From Hymenobacter sp. DG01 (lineage in GTDB: Bacteria; Bacteroidota; Bacteroidia; Cytophagales; Hymenobacteraceae), in NCBI RefSeq assembly GCF_006352025.1, contig NZ_CP040936.1, forward strand, positions 1,054,001 through 1,118,000: DNA of 64,000 bases. Direction: 5' to 3'. Positions 9,045 through 17,828 of this stretch are shown piece by piece (the stretch's first letter is position 1; each line of letters opens with the position of its first letter). The position numbers and the translations under genes are program-made. The notes under the pieces were generated by a model that was not told the origin of the DNA, ran no database searches, and saw only the letters and a list, made by a program, of their open reading frames with translations.

Positions 9045-9704
9045 ATGCCTACTGCTCTGCTTATCGGCGCCACCGGACTGGTTGGCGACCACCTGCTCCG
9101 GCAACTACTGCTCGATGAGCGGTTTGATCGTCTGAAAGTGTTTGTCCGCCGCCCCACGGGCTACCAGAGCGCTAAGCTGGAGGAACACGTAGTGAATTTC
9201 GACCAGCCCCAGGCCTGGAGCGAGGCCCTGACCGGCGACGTGTTGTTCTCCACGCTAGGTACTACCCTGCGCCAGGCCGGCAGCCAGGAGGCTCAGTACA
9301 AGGTCGATTACACGTATCAGTACCGCACGGCCCAGGCTGCTGCTGCCAACGGCGTGTCAGCCTTCGTGCTGGTTTCCTCGGCCGGAGCTGATGCCGACTC
9401 TTTTGTGTTTTACAATCGGATGAAGGGCGAGTTGGAGCGTGATATCAAGCGCCTGCCGTTCCAGCGCATCCGGATTCTGCAGCCCGGGGTGCTGGCCGGC
9501 GGCCGCCAACAGGTGCGGCTGGGCGAGAAAATAGGGTTGGTGCTGGCTTCGGTGGTAGGGGCAGTGCCTCCGCTGCGGGCCTACCGCCCCATTCATGCCC
9601 GCGTGGTGGCCCAGGCCATGATCAACGCCGCCCTCGACGAAGCCCCCGGCGTCAGCACCGACACGCTGGGCGGCGTGTTCACGCGGGCCGGAGAAACGGC
9701 GTAA
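9045..9704 (+). CDS. NAD(P)-binding epimerase-like protein (HTATIP2-like)
   Basis: A 219-aa atypical short-chain dehydrogenase starting MPTALLIGATGLVGDHLLRQ (GxTGxxG dinucleotide site). It has a VSSAGADADS strand and a YNRMKGELE motif carrying the Tyr/Lys pair, typical of the HTATIP2/TIP30 group. An upstream open stretch from 8952 is in frame, but the ATG at 9045 puts the Rossmann motif at the very N-terminus as in homologues. Substrate unknown. It ends at a clear terminator. Confidence 0.8.
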   Translation: MPTALLIGATGLVGDHLLRQLLLDERFDRLKVFVRRPTGYQSAKLEEHVVNFDQPQAWSEALTGDVLFSTLGTTLRQAGSQEAQYKVDYTYQYRTAQAAAANGVSAFVLVSSAGADADSFVFYNRMKGELERDIKRLPFQRIRILQPGVLAGGRQQVRLGEKIGLVLASVVGAVPPLRAYRPIHARVVAQAMINAALDEAPGVSTDTLGGVFTRAGETA

Positions 9705-9722
9705 CTCGTCACTTGTGTACAT

Positions 9723-9754
9723 TAAAAAGCCCGCTACCTAGCGGGCTTTTTAAT
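9723..9754. terminator. Bidirectional terminator
   Basis: Perfect palindrome TTAAAAAGCCCGCTA / TAGCGGGCTTTTTAA between two convergent genes, with A and T tracts on the two sides. Confidence 0.85.
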
Positions 9755-9775
9755 GGTTAGTAATGGCAAACGAGG

Positions 9776-10399
9776 CTAGGCCCGCTTCCACTTGATGGTG
9801 CAGCCAATGGCTTTGGTAGAGTTTACCGAGGCGGGCTTACCGGCTATGATGTCGGTCATGGCATTTTCCAGGTACTTGGTCTTCACCAGCTTGGCGTCCT
9901 CGGAGTTGTCATCAATGGCCCCGATGTAGCTCACCACAAAGTCGTTGCCCTGGCGGGTGAGCACGTAGAGGTGGGGCGTGCGGGTAGCGCCGTACTGCTT
10001 GGCTACCTGCTGGGTTTCGTCCTGGAGGTAGGGGAAGGCGTACTTCTTGTCCTTGGCCCGCTTCTGCATGTCGGCGAAGGAGTCGCCGGGGGCTACGGCG
10101 GGGTCGTTGGGGTTGATAGCTACCACGGGGTAGCCCTGAGCCGCGTACTTGGTGTTTAGGTCGATGATGCGCTGCTCATAGGCTTTGGCGTAGGGACAGG
10201 TGTTGCAGGTGAATACCACGATGTAGCCTTTGGCGGCCTTGATATCGGCCAAAGACACCATCTTGCCGTCCACGTTCTTGAGCTTGAAGTCGGTGGCTTT
10301 ATCACCCACTTGGTAGCCCTCGGCCACCGGCCGAAGCATGATGAAGCTGCTCAGGGCCAGCACCAGGCAAGTCGCCAGAAAAGGAAGAAGCTTTTTCAT
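9776..10399 (-). CDS. exported thioredoxin-fold (AhpC/TSA-like) protein
   Basis: A 207-aa protein with an N-terminal signal peptide or anchor (MKKLLPFLATCLVLALSSF) and a redoxin domain starting at GYQVGDKATDF. The redox motif is FTCNTCPYAKAYE (CNTC). It belongs to the group of periplasmic peroxiredoxin-like proteins that keep a CxxC and end in a conserved IGCTIKWK. Probably a thiol reductase or peroxidase of the envelope. The next co-directional gene (10512) is also a thioredoxin-like protein, so the pair may share a thiol-redox job, although a hairpin repeat separates them. Confidence 0.78.
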   Translation of the reverse strand: MKKLLPFLATCLVLALSSFIMLRPVAEGYQVGDKATDFKLKNVDGKMVSLADIKAAKGYIVVFTCNTCPYAKAYEQRIIDLNTKYAAQGYPVVAINPNDPAVAPGDSFADMQKRAKDKKYAFPYLQDETQQVAKQYGATRTPHLYVLTRQGNDFVVSYIGAIDDNSEDAKLVKTKYLENAMTDIIAGKPASVNSTKAIGCTIKWKRA

Positions 10400-10436
10400 A
10401 AGATGACTGGAAAAAGTGAAGAAGGAAGGTTTAGGG

Positions 10437-10510
10437 TGTCATTCCAATGCAGGAGGAATCTGGAGTAAGCTGTTGAAGGAAACCCAGGTTCCTCCTGCAT
10501 TGGAATGACA
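10437..10510. repeat. Inverted repeat with TGTCAT/ATGACA ends
   Basis: Perfect 22-base arms at 10437-10458 and 10489-10510 around a 30-base loop. The outer ends TGTCATTCC / GGAATGACA match those of several other intergenic hairpins in the window. It lies directly after the TlpA-like gene and may end its transcript. Confidence 0.8.
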
Positions 10511-10511
10511 G

Positions 10512-11003
10512 TTATTTCACGAACGCCTGCAGCTGCTTTTGCAGCTCCTCGGCCGACATTTCCTGCTCAAACGTGGCGCGCTTGCGCTTAGCGTTGTTCA
10601 GGATGATGGTAAACGGCAGGGCCCCGGTCCATTTGGTATCTACCTTGTCAAGATAAGTGTTCGGGTCGGTTTCATTGAGTAGCACCACTTCCGATTTCAG
10701 ACCCCGCTTCTGCACAAAGGGTTTTACTTTTTTGTCGAGCTGGGAGGCGTAGTCCATGCTCACCAGCAGCACTTTTACTTTCTGCTTGGCGTAGGTAGTC
10801 GTGAGCTGGTCGAAGTGGGGCAGCTCCTTCACACAGGGGGCGCACCAGGTGGCCCAGAAATTCACTACGTAGGTCGTGTCAGTGGAGCGGCTCAGGCGCT
10901 TCTGCAGCTCTGGCAGCTTAATAACGTCCACTTTCTGAGCCTGTCCGGGCAACGCTAGGAGGAGGAAGGCAGCGGCCAGCACAAGAAATTTCAGTTGGTT
11001 CAT
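10512..11003 (-). CDS. TlpA-family thiol-disulfide reductase
   Basis: A 163-aa thioredoxin-fold protein with a signal peptide (residues 1-22, ending PGQAQ) and the active site FWATWCAPCVKELP (WCAPC). Expected in the periplasm, reducing disulfides of client proteins. GALPFTIILN carries the cis-proline expected near the active site. It is followed on the same strand by the AhpC/TSA-like gene after a 74-base inverted repeat. Confidence 0.85.
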   Translation of the reverse strand: MNQLKFLVLAAAFLLLALPGQAQKVDVIKLPELQKRLSRSTDTTYVVNFWATWCAPCVKELPHFDQLTTTYAKQKVKVLLVSMDYASQLDKKVKPFVQKRGLKSEVVLLNETDPNTYLDKVDTKWTGALPFTIILNNAKRKRATFEQEMSAEELQKQLQAFVK

Positions 11004-11144
11004 GATAAAAGGGTAGGAGTTATAGTAAAGACAGTTGAGCCAGCCAGAAGTTGCGGCTAGCTAAACGAGTATAAAGGCTCTTCGCGTCTTGGCGTTGAAT
11101 GAGCCGTGTCATTTCCTACCCCTATGTTGAGCACAATCCTTGCT

Positions 11145-11152
11145 TACCTTTG
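11145..11152 (+). promoter_or_regulatory. -7 promoter box of ispG
   Basis: TACCTTTG fits TAnnTTTG; a TTG at 11127-11129 is a possible but closely spaced -33 element. It lies downstream of the TTG codon at 11140 and so argues that the ATG at 11185 is the real ispG start. Confidence 0.5.
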
Positions 11153-11184
11153 TTATTCCTCTGAAAAAGCCTCCCCATCGGGTT

Positions 11185-13242
11185 ATGAATAAGATCTATT
11201 GCCCCAGCCTCACCGAATATAAGCGCCGTTTGTCCCGCGAAGTCCAGCTCGGCGACCTGCCCATGGGCGGGCTCAACCCCATTCGGGTGCAGAGCATGAC
11301 TACCGTGGACACTATGGATACGCTGGGCTCGGTGGAGCAAACCCTGCGCATGGTAGAGGCCGGCTGCGAGTACGTGCGCATTACGGCCCCCAGTGTAAAG
11401 GAGGCCCAGAACCTGCTGGAAATCAAAAAGGAGCTGCGCAAGCGCGGTTGCAACGTGCCCCTTATTGCCGACATCCACTTCACGCCCAACGCTGCGGAGC
11501 TGGCCGCCCGCATCGTGGAGAAGGTGCGCGTGAACCCCGGCAACTACGCCGACAAAAAGAAGTTCGACGTTATTGAGTACACCGATGCTACCTACGCCGC
11601 CGAGGTGGAGCGCATCCGGGAGCGGTTTCGGCCCTTGGTGCAAATCTGCAAGCAGTACGGCACGGCCATGCGCATCGGCACCAACCACGGCTCCCTCTCG
11701 GACCGCATCCTGAGCCGCTACGGCGATACCCCGCTGGGCATGGTGGAGTCGGCGTTGGAGTTTCTGCGCCTCTGCGAGGAGGAAAACTACTACAACGTGG
11801 TCTTGAGCATGAAGGCCAGCAACACCCAGGTGATGGTGCAGGCCTACCGCCTGCTGGTGCAGAAGCTCGATGAAGAAGGTCTGCAGCCCTACCCCCTGCA
11901 CCTGGGCGTAACCGAAGCCGGCGAGGCCGAAGACGGCCGCATCAAGTCGGCCGTGGGCATTGGCACCCTGCTGGAAGACGGCCTCGGCGACACCGTGCGC
12001 GTGTCGCTCACCGAAGCGCCGGAAGCCGAAGCCCCCGTGGCCCGCGCCCTGATTGACCGCTACACTACCCGCGCCCAGCAGGCCAAATCTATTGCCCCAC
12101 TAACCGAAGACTTTACTTCGGGAGCTACGGCCGGGGCGCACGAGTTCAAGCCCGAGCTAATCAGCAACGACGCCGCTCTGTTGCCAATTGATCCCTTCCA
12201 GTACCACCGCCGCGTTACGCGCGAGGTGATGAACTTGGGCGGACAAAACGTGCCGCGGGTAATGGCCGACCTCTCGCGCCTGCCGGGCCTGGAGTACGCC
12301 GACCTGCGCGCCGCCGGCCACCTCTACTCGGCCTTCCTCGACAAGTTCCAGATGAACGACCTCGGGGCCGACTACGTGTACTCGGGCCAGCGGCCAATTC
12401 CATTCATGTTGCCCAACGGCCTGAAAGAGGTAGTCGATTACACGGCTTGGCTAGATGGCGGCCAGCGCCCCGAGCACTACCCCGTGCTCACGCCGGCCGA
12501 GTACGCCGCGGCCGGCGCCTGGCACCCGGAGCTGAACTTCGTATTCCAGAATCTGGCTTCACTGACACCCGCGGCCCTGGAACAACTGCGCGCCGATGCT
12601 ACGGCCGTACTCATCCTGCACACCGATAACGCCCACGCCATGCCGGAAATCCGGCGTGCCTTCTTCCGGCTGATTCATAGCGGCGTCACGAACCCTGTAC
12701 TCATCAACCGCCAGTATCCGGCTCTCACGCCCGAGCAAACCCAGCTCTACGCCGCCACCGACGTAGGCGGTCTGCTCCTCGACGGCCTCGGCGACGGGGT
12801 AGTGCTCAGCACGGAGCTGCTGCCGGAGCGCCCCAAAGCCGAGTGGCTCCAGGTCATCGATCAATTCAACCAGCTCTCCTTCGGCATCCTGCAGGCGGCG
12901 CGCACCCGCATGAGCAAAACGGAGTACATCAGTTGCCCCAGCTGCGGCCGTACCCTGTTTGATCTGCAGGAAACCACCGCCATGATTCGCAAGCGCACCG
13001 ACCACCTCAAGGGCGTGAAAATCGGCATCATGGGCTGCATCGTGAACGGTCCTGGCGAAATGGCTGATGCCGACTACGGCTACGTGGGTGTGGGCAAAGG
13101 CAAAATTGCCCTCTACCGCGGCCAGGAAGTCATCAAGAAATCCGTGCCCGAAGAACGCGCAGTAGATGAGCTGATTGAGCTAATGCGCGAGGATGGCCGC
13201 TGGATCGAGCCCGTGCTGCTGGAAGAGCCGGTGGTGGGGTAA
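11185..13242 (+). CDS. ispG: 4-hydroxy-3-methylbut-2-enyl diphosphate synthase
   Basis: Penultimate step of the MEP isoprenoid pathway: an iron-sulfur enzyme converting MEcPP to HMBPP. At 685 aa it is the long form found in Bacteroidota, Chlamydia and plants, with an extra central domain (roughly residues 270-540) between the TIM barrel and the cluster domain. Cluster ligands are visible in YISCPSCGRTLFD and MGCIVNGPGEM. N-terminal IRVQSMTTVDT is the classical GcpE signature. The ATG is preferred over an in-frame TTG at 11140 because that codon overlaps the promoter box. Confidence 0.95.
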   Translation: MNKIYCPSLTEYKRRLSREVQLGDLPMGGLNPIRVQSMTTVDTMDTLGSVEQTLRMVEAGCEYVRITAPSVKEAQNLLEIKKELRKRGCNVPLIADIHFTPNAAELAARIVEKVRVNPGNYADKKKFDVIEYTDATYAAEVERIRERFRPLVQICKQYGTAMRIGTNHGSLSDRILSRYGDTPLGMVESALEFLRLCEEENYYNVVLSMKASNTQVMVQAYRLLVQKLDEEGLQPYPLHLGVTEAGEAEDGRIKSAVGIGTLLEDGLGDTVRVSLTEAPEAEAPVARALIDRYTTRAQQAKSIAPLTEDFTSGATAGAHEFKPELISNDAALLPIDPFQYHRRVTREVMNLGGQNVPRVMADLSRLPGLEYADLRAAGHLYSAFLDKFQMNDLGADYVYSGQRPIPFMLPNGLKEVVDYTAWLDGGQRPEHYPVLTPAEYAAAGAWHPELNFVFQNLASLTPAALEQLRADATAVLILHTDNAHAMPEIRRAFFRLIHSGVTNPVLINRQYPALTPEQTQLYAATDVGGLLLDGLGDGVVLSTELLPERPKAEWLQVIDQFNQLSFGILQAARTRMSKTEYISCPSCGRTLFDLQETTAMIRKRTDHLKGVKIGIMGCIVNGPGEMADADYGYVGVGKGKIALYRGQEVIKKSVPEERAVDELIELMREDGRWIEPVLLEEPVVG

Positions 13243-13261
13243 ATGAGGAAGCAACCTGACG

Positions 13262-13299
13262 AAAACGGGATTGGGCTGCAGGGTCCAATCCCGTTTTTT
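13262..13299 (+). terminator. ispG terminator
   Basis: Hairpin AACGGGATTGG / CCAATCCCGTT followed by six T residues, 20 bases after the stop codon. Confidence 0.85.
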
Positions 13300-13316
13300 G
13301 CTAACTGAGCATATCT

Positions 13317-13616
13317 ATGCTGGATTTTTATTTGATTCCCGACAGCCAGAACCTTTCGAGCAAAGGCTTAACGCTGGAGCGTATTGGCGGTATTGAATAC
13401 GAGATGTTTGTCGAACTGCAAGCTGCTGGAATTATAGAATCACGGCTTGATTACTATGGTAAATTTCGTTGGGGTAATGATTTGATTATCAGCAAACAAC
13501 AGCAGTTGCGTCAGTTGCCTGCAACGGCCGTGAGCCTAGGCACGCAGGTTGCGTTCTTGGCGCTTCTTCAACAGGCAGCGCAGGTGCCTTGTGGCTTGCT
13601 GGCGGAAGGAGATTGA
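13317..13616 (+). CDS. hypothetical protein
   Basis: A 99-aa protein starting MLDFYLIPDSQ. It has no signal peptide, membrane helix or motif I recognise. GC content is visibly lower than in flanking genes. It sits 32 bases before another small unknown gene of similar composition, suggesting the two arrived together or are co-expressed. It resembles small antitoxin or immunity-like proteins in size only; no function is claimed. Confidence 0.5.
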   Translation: MLDFYLIPDSQNLSSKGLTLERIGGIEYEMFVELQAAGIIESRLDYYGKFRWGNDLIISKQQQLRQLPATAVSLGTQVAFLALLQQAAQVPCGLLAEGD

Positions 13617-13648
13617 CATACAAAGTCACTTTTATTATTCTTTTGTAG

Positions 13649-13981
13649 ATGAGCCTTAAAATTCAGCTGTTTGCTGGTCCGGCCCTCTTAGGAACTATCG
13701 AAGCAAAAGTGGTAGATGTTTCGATGGGGGTAATTGGCGGCACCCTAAAGCCATCGGATACTTATTACACAAACTATCAGTCTTTCTTCCGGGCACACCT
13801 AAAAACACCCGACTGGGAAGGTCTTGCGGCACTGGAGCTGAAAGCTATTTCTTCATTGACTGGTGAAATCACCGCAGTAGGAGGAATAGATATTACTGAT
13901 ATAGAAGGTTTTGATGAGGTTGATGCCAATGTCTGCGGGATTGTATTTCAACAATTAAACCTGCTATTCCCTGCCGCCTAA
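13649..13981 (+). CDS. hypothetical protein
   Basis: A 110-aa predicted beta-rich soluble protein starting MSLKIQLFAGPALLGTIEA. It contains the segment MGVIGGTLKPSDTYY, which looks like a conserved core of a small orphan family seen across bacteria. No catalytic motif. It is the second gene of a low-GC pair with 13317 and ends 32 bases before the co-directional Rossmann-fold gene at 14014. Confidence 0.5.
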   Translation: MSLKIQLFAGPALLGTIEAKVVDVSMGVIGGTLKPSDTYYTNYQSFFRAHLKTPDWEGLAALELKAISSLTGEITAVGGIDITDIEGFDEVDANVCGIVFQQLNLLFPAA

Positions 13982-14013
13982 AACATCCGCGCCGCTTATC
14001 CGTCCTCCCCACC

Positions 14014-14709
14014 ATGAAACTACGAGTAATCATCACCGGCACGACCGGCATGGTGGGCGAGGGTGTGCTGCTGGAATGTTTGAACAACCCGGAGGTAGAG
14101 CAAGTGCTGTCCGTGAGCCGCAAGCCCAGCGGACGGCAGCACCCGAAGCTGCGGGAAATCCTGCACGCTGATTTCCAGGACCTCACGCCTATTCAGGACC
14201 AACTGGCGGGCTACAACGCCTGCTTTTTCTGTTTGGGCGTGTCGTCGATGGGGATGAAGGAGCCAGAGTACCGCCGTCTTACCTACGACCTGACCCTGCA
14301 CTTTGCCCAAACGCTGCTACCCCGCAACCCCGGTTTAACCTTCTGCTACGTGTCGGGCGCCGGCACCGATGGCACCCTGAAGAGCCGGCAGATGTGGGCG
14401 CGTGTGAAAGGAGAAACTGAAAACGCCCTGCTACAGCTCGGTTTTCAGGATGCCTATATGTTCCGGCCGGGCTTTATGAAGGCCACGCCGGGCCAGCAGC
14501 ACGTGCTGTCATACTACAAGTATTTCGACTGGCTGTACCCGGTGCTGCGGGCCGTAACGCCCAAGTACGTTTCCACGCTGGCCGAAGTGGGGCAGGCCAT
14601 GCTGCGGGTGGCCCAACATGGGTATCTGCGCAAGGTGCTGGAAGTGCCGGATATCGTGGCGCTAGCCAACCTGCAGCAGCGGCAGGGTTCACCGGTTTCG
14701 GAGGGGTAG
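14014..14709 (+). CDS. NAD(P)-binding Rossmann-fold oxidoreductase
   Basis: A 231-aa atypical SDR starting MKLRVIITGTTGMVGEGVL, with the GxTGxxG dinucleotide site, an FCYVSGAGTDG strand and ARVKGETENAL carrying the conserved Lys of the catalytic helix. The partner Tyr at the canonical YxxxK place is not obvious (WARVK), so catalysis may differ or be lost. Similar to uncharacterised NAD-dependent epimerases. Substrate unknown. Confidence 0.72.
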   Translation: MKLRVIITGTTGMVGEGVLLECLNNPEVEQVLSVSRKPSGRQHPKLREILHADFQDLTPIQDQLAGYNACFFCLGVSSMGMKEPEYRRLTYDLTLHFAQTLLPRNPGLTFCYVSGAGTDGTLKSRQMWARVKGETENALLQLGFQDAYMFRPGFMKATPGQQHVLSYYKYFDWLYPVLRAVTPKYVSTLAEVGQAMLRVAQHGYLRKVLEVPDIVALANLQQRQGSPVSEG

Positions 14710-14784
14710 GGCCGTGGCAGAGAACTATGCGTATATTCTTCTGGCCCAACCTTCTGCGAAAGATTAGAAGCCGGCCCAGAAAGC

Positions 14785-15105
14785 ATGCACCAGCGCCCTC
14801 TACATCTACCAGAACTTGGCCTGCTGATTTATCTGCTGCGCGGAGCCCCGGAAGCCGAGCACCTGCTGGCGGCCCTGCATACGGTACAGGTTACGGAGGC
14901 GTCAGCCGGCGCAACTAGCAGCCTCCGCTTCTTCAGCGCTACCCCTAATCGGCGCCTCGGCCAGCAGCTAGCCACTACCCAATTCCTCGACGCAGATGGC
15001 GTTCCGGTTCTGGTGTCGCTGTATTTAGATCAGGCTGGTGAGCTATATGAGCTGGATTGCTGGAAAGTAGATGACACACCAGTAAAGCGCATACCAGCTT
15101 TCTGA
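14785..15105 (+). CDS. small hypothetical protein (DUF6984-like appearance)
   Basis: A 106-aa protein starting MHQRPLHLPELGLLIYLLRG. The order R-PL-E-LL-LL at the N-terminus and the closing strand ELYELDCWKVDDTPVKRIP recall the small DUF6984 proteins, but this is from memory of pattern, not a search. Soluble, no catalytic motif. It begins 75 bases after the Rossmann-fold gene and may be translated from the same message. Confidence 0.5.
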   Translation: MHQRPLHLPELGLLIYLLRGAPEAEHLLAALHTVQVTEASAGATSSLRFFSATPNRRLGQQLATTQFLDADGVPVLVSLYLDQAGELYELDCWKVDDTPVKRIPAF

Positions 15106-15148
15106 GCCTTCTTTTCAGCTTTTGTTTCGAGTATTCTGCACATTAAGC

Positions 15149-15202
15149 ATAGACGAGGAATATGGGTAAGCGTCTCATGACGAACCCATATTCCTTGTCT
15201 AT
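15149..15202. terminator. Convergent-gene hairpin
   Basis: Arms ATAGACGAGGAATATGGGT (15149-15167) and its near-exact complement at 15184-15202, one mismatch. It sits between two convergent genes and probably terminates both. Confidence 0.6.
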
Positions 15203-15204
15203 TC

Positions 15205-15660
15205 CTACTTGCACTTCTCCTTGCGGCGCGTGTCGATGACGTGAGCAATTTTCCAGCCGTCGGCCAGCTTTACCAGCTGAAACGAGTTGTAGCCGCAGTG
15301 GCTGAAGGTGTTGCCCAGGTAGAACTCGTAGGGCGTCCAGACGCTGGCCAGGTTAGCATCAATCAGCACTTTATCAAAGGTGATGCGCTCATCATAGACC
15401 TCCTGGTGCGGGGTGCCCACCATCTTCACGAAGCTCGCCGGATTATCGGGCCGTAGCTGGATTTGGCCGCCTTTGGTACTGATAGTATGAAACACGGCGC
15501 CGGGCGCCAGCGTGGCCCGTACCATGGTGCTGTCGCCCTTGCGCATGCCCTCAAAAAAGGTCTGGATGGTGCGCTTCACCGCCTCTGTTTCGTTGGCGGG
15601 CTTTTGGGCGAAGGCTGGGGCAGCGGCAGCCAGCAGGCAGGGGAGTAGCAAATGTTTCAT
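15205..15660 (-). CDS. exported SnoaL/NTF2-like protein (DUF4440 type)
   Basis: A 151-aa protein with a signal peptide (MKHLLLPCLLAAAAPAFAQ). The single NTF2-like cone fold is suggested by the long N-terminal helix AVKRTIQTFFEGMRKGD and the late strands SVWTPYEFYLG, SFQLVKLADGWKIAHVIDTR. Such secreted proteins are often called nuclear transport factor 2 family; ligand or reaction unknown. Monocistronic, convergent with the 14785 gene. Confidence 0.72.
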   Translation of the reverse strand: MKHLLLPCLLAAAAPAFAQKPANETEAVKRTIQTFFEGMRKGDSTMVRATLAPGAVFHTISTKGGQIQLRPDNPASFVKMVGTPHQEVYDERITFDKVLIDANLASVWTPYEFYLGNTFSHCGYNSFQLVKLADGWKIAHVIDTRRKEKCK

Positions 15661-15808
15661 GGGGTAGGGAAGTTAGGTAGAGGTAGAGACACAGAAGGTC
15701 TGCCTGGCGTTGCGGACACCAACAAGCGCAGCTATCAGGCTTGAAGTGAGTTGCCGCTAGGCCAGTGGTAAAATTATGGGCTACCCCCTTGCAGCGGCTC
15801 AAACAGGC

Positions 15809-15816
15809 TATTTTTG
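15809..15816 (+). promoter_or_regulatory. -7 promoter box of the acyl-CoA ligase gene
   Basis: TATTTTTG fits TAnnTTTG, and a TTG at 15789-15791 lies 17 bases upstream, in the usual -33 spacing. It supports the ATG at 15862 over the in-frame TTG at 15844. Confidence 0.55.
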
Positions 15817-15861
15817 CGGGAGCAAGGAATCCAACTGTAGCCCTTGCTCGTTTGCTTTTGC

Positions 15862-17628
15862 ATGGAAATCCGCCGCACCTTCGACCTGCTACCCCACCTT
15901 ATTGCTACCTCGCCCCAGGCCGATTGTCTGGTTGAAAAGAAAGCCGGCACCTGGCAGCCCCTGAGCACCACCCGCGTGCAGGAGCTGAGCAACCACGTTA
16001 GCCTGGGGTTGCGCCAGCTCGGCATTGGGCGCGGCGATAAAGTGGCTATTATTTCCGCCAATCGCCCCGAGTGGGTCATTGCTGACTTAGGCATTGCTCA
16101 GCTGGGGGCCGTGAGTGTGCCCATGTACCCTACCATTACGGTGGAGGACTACCGCCATATTTTTCAGGATGCGGGCGTGCGCGTGGTGCTGGTGCAGGAT
16201 AAAAAGCTGCTGGCCCGGGTGCAGCAGGCCGTGGCGGGCCTGGCGCACGGCCCCGAGCACATCTTCACCTTCGACAAGCTGGAGGGGGTGGCACATTTTG
16301 GTGAGCTGCTGGCGCTGGGCCAGGGCGAAAACCCGGCGGAACTGGAGGCCCTGAAAGCTGCTGTGCAGCCCGATGACCTGCTCACCCTGATTTACACCTC
16401 CGGCACTACCGGTCGGCCCAAGGGCGTAATGCTCAGCCACCGCAACATCTTGTACAACTGCGAGAACCTGACCGGCTACCTGCCCATGTCGGCAGGCCAG
16501 AAGGCGTTGAGCTTTCTCCCACTCAGCCATATTTTCGAGCGCACCGCCACCTACCTCTACCTGCTGTTGGGCTTTAGCGTGTGGTACGCCGAGAGCGTAG
16601 AGCGCATTGCCGACAACCTACGCGAGGTGCAGCCCCAGGTATTTACCACCGTGCCCCGCCTGCTCGAAAAAATCTACGACAAGATTGTAGCCCAGGGCCA
16701 GAAGCTGGCCGGCGCCAAGAAAAAGCTGTTCTTCTGGGCCCTGAATCTGGGCCTGCGCTACGATACGCAGAAGGACCAGGGCTTCTGGTACAACACCCAG
16801 CTGGCGCTGGCCAACAAGCTGGTATTCAGTAAGTGGCGCGAAGCATTAGGCGGGCAGGTGCGCTACATCGTGAGCGGGGGTGGGGCCCTGCAGCCGCGCC
16901 TGGCGCGGGTGTTTTGGGCCGCAGGCATCCCTGTAATGGAAGGCTACGGCATGACGGAAACCTCGCCCGTAATTGCCGCTTCCCAGCCCGTAGCGGAAGG
17001 TAACTTTATCGGGGCAGTAGGCCCTGTCATTCCCGGAGTGGAGGTAAAAATTGCCCCCGATGGGGAAATCCTGACCCGCTCGCCCTCCGTGATGCAGGGC
17101 TACTACAACCGCCCCGACCTCACGGCCGAGGTCATAGACGCCGAAGGCTGGCTGCATACCGGCGACATCGGCGAGTTTATCCAGGGTATATTCCTCAAAA
17201 TCACGGACCGCAAAAAGGAGATGTTCAAGACCTCCAACGGTAAGTACGTGGCCCCGCAGCCCTTGGAGTCCAAGATTTCGGAGTCGCCGCTGGTGGAGCA
17301 GGTGATGGTAGTGGGCGAGGGAGAGAAGTACGCGGCGGCTCTGTTGGTGCCAGCCTTTGCCGAGCTGCGGGCCTGGGCCAAAAGTCACAACCTGCCCACT
17401 GACCTCTCCGACGCCGCCCTAGCCGCCCACACCCAGGTGCAGCAGCTCTACGAGCAGCTCGTGCAGCAGGCCAACGCGGCCTTCGCCCAGTGGGAGCAAA
17501 TCAAGAAAGTAGCCCTGCTACCCACCCTCTGGAGCGTAGAGTCGGGTGAGCTGACGCCCACTATGAAAGTGAAGCGCAAAATCGTGAGTCAGAATAATCA
17601 GCAGCGGATCGAGTCGCTGTTTCGGTAG
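15862..17628 (+). CDS. long-chain fatty-acid--CoA ligase
   Basis: AMP-forming acyl-CoA synthetase, 588 aa, activating fatty acids for beta-oxidation or lipid remodelling. The P-loop is YTSGTTGRPKGVMLSH and the adenylate motif GYGMTETSPVI. The hinge and C-terminal domain shows WLHTGDIGEF, ITDRKKEMFKTSNGKYVAP, and a late MKVKRKIV carrying the catalytic Lys region. Gene starts MEIRRTFDLLPHL. Stand-alone gene with its own promoter, followed by a long hairpin repeat. Confidence 0.92.
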   Translation: MEIRRTFDLLPHLIATSPQADCLVEKKAGTWQPLSTTRVQELSNHVSLGLRQLGIGRGDKVAIISANRPEWVIADLGIAQLGAVSVPMYPTITVEDYRHIFQDAGVRVVLVQDKKLLARVQQAVAGLAHGPEHIFTFDKLEGVAHFGELLALGQGENPAELEALKAAVQPDDLLTLIYTSGTTGRPKGVMLSHRNILYNCENLTGYLPMSAGQKALSFLPLSHIFERTATYLYLLLGFSVWYAESVERIADNLREVQPQVFTTVPRLLEKIYDKIVAQGQKLAGAKKKLFFWALNLGLRYDTQKDQGFWYNTQLALANKLVFSKWREALGGQVRYIVSGGGALQPRLARVFWAAGIPVMEGYGMTETSPVIAASQPVAEGNFIGAVGPVIPGVEVKIAPDGEILTRSPSVMQGYYNRPDLTAEVIDAEGWLHTGDIGEFIQGIFLKITDRKKEMFKTSNGKYVAPQPLESKISESPLVEQVMVVGEGEKYAAALLVPAFAELRAWAKSHNLPTDLSDAALAAHTQVQQLYEQLVQQANAAFAQWEQIKKVALLPTLWSVESGELTPTMKVKRKIVSQNNQQRIESLFR

Positions 17629-17642
17629 GGCTAGTCAAACCG

Positions 17643-17724
17643 TTGTCCTTCCGAGCGGAGCGAAGAATCTGGGTCAATCTACTGTTAGGCTAGCCCAGAT
17701 TCCTCGCTCCGCTCGGAAGGACAA
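17643..17724. repeat. Inverted repeat downstream of the acyl-CoA ligase gene
   Basis: Arms of about 31 bases (17643-17673 and 17694-17724) with one mismatch, outer ends TTGTCCTTCC / GGAAGGACAA. Related in style to the TGTCAT-ended hairpins at 10437 and 18489. Confidence 0.8.
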
Positions 17725-17828
17725 TGCCCTTCTTTCGACCCTCGATATAGGCGAATGAATATCTTGCGGATTGTAAATCTTTCTGCCCCGGCGGATGTTA
17801 TTAAAGCGTACCAGACAGCACTCCCATC

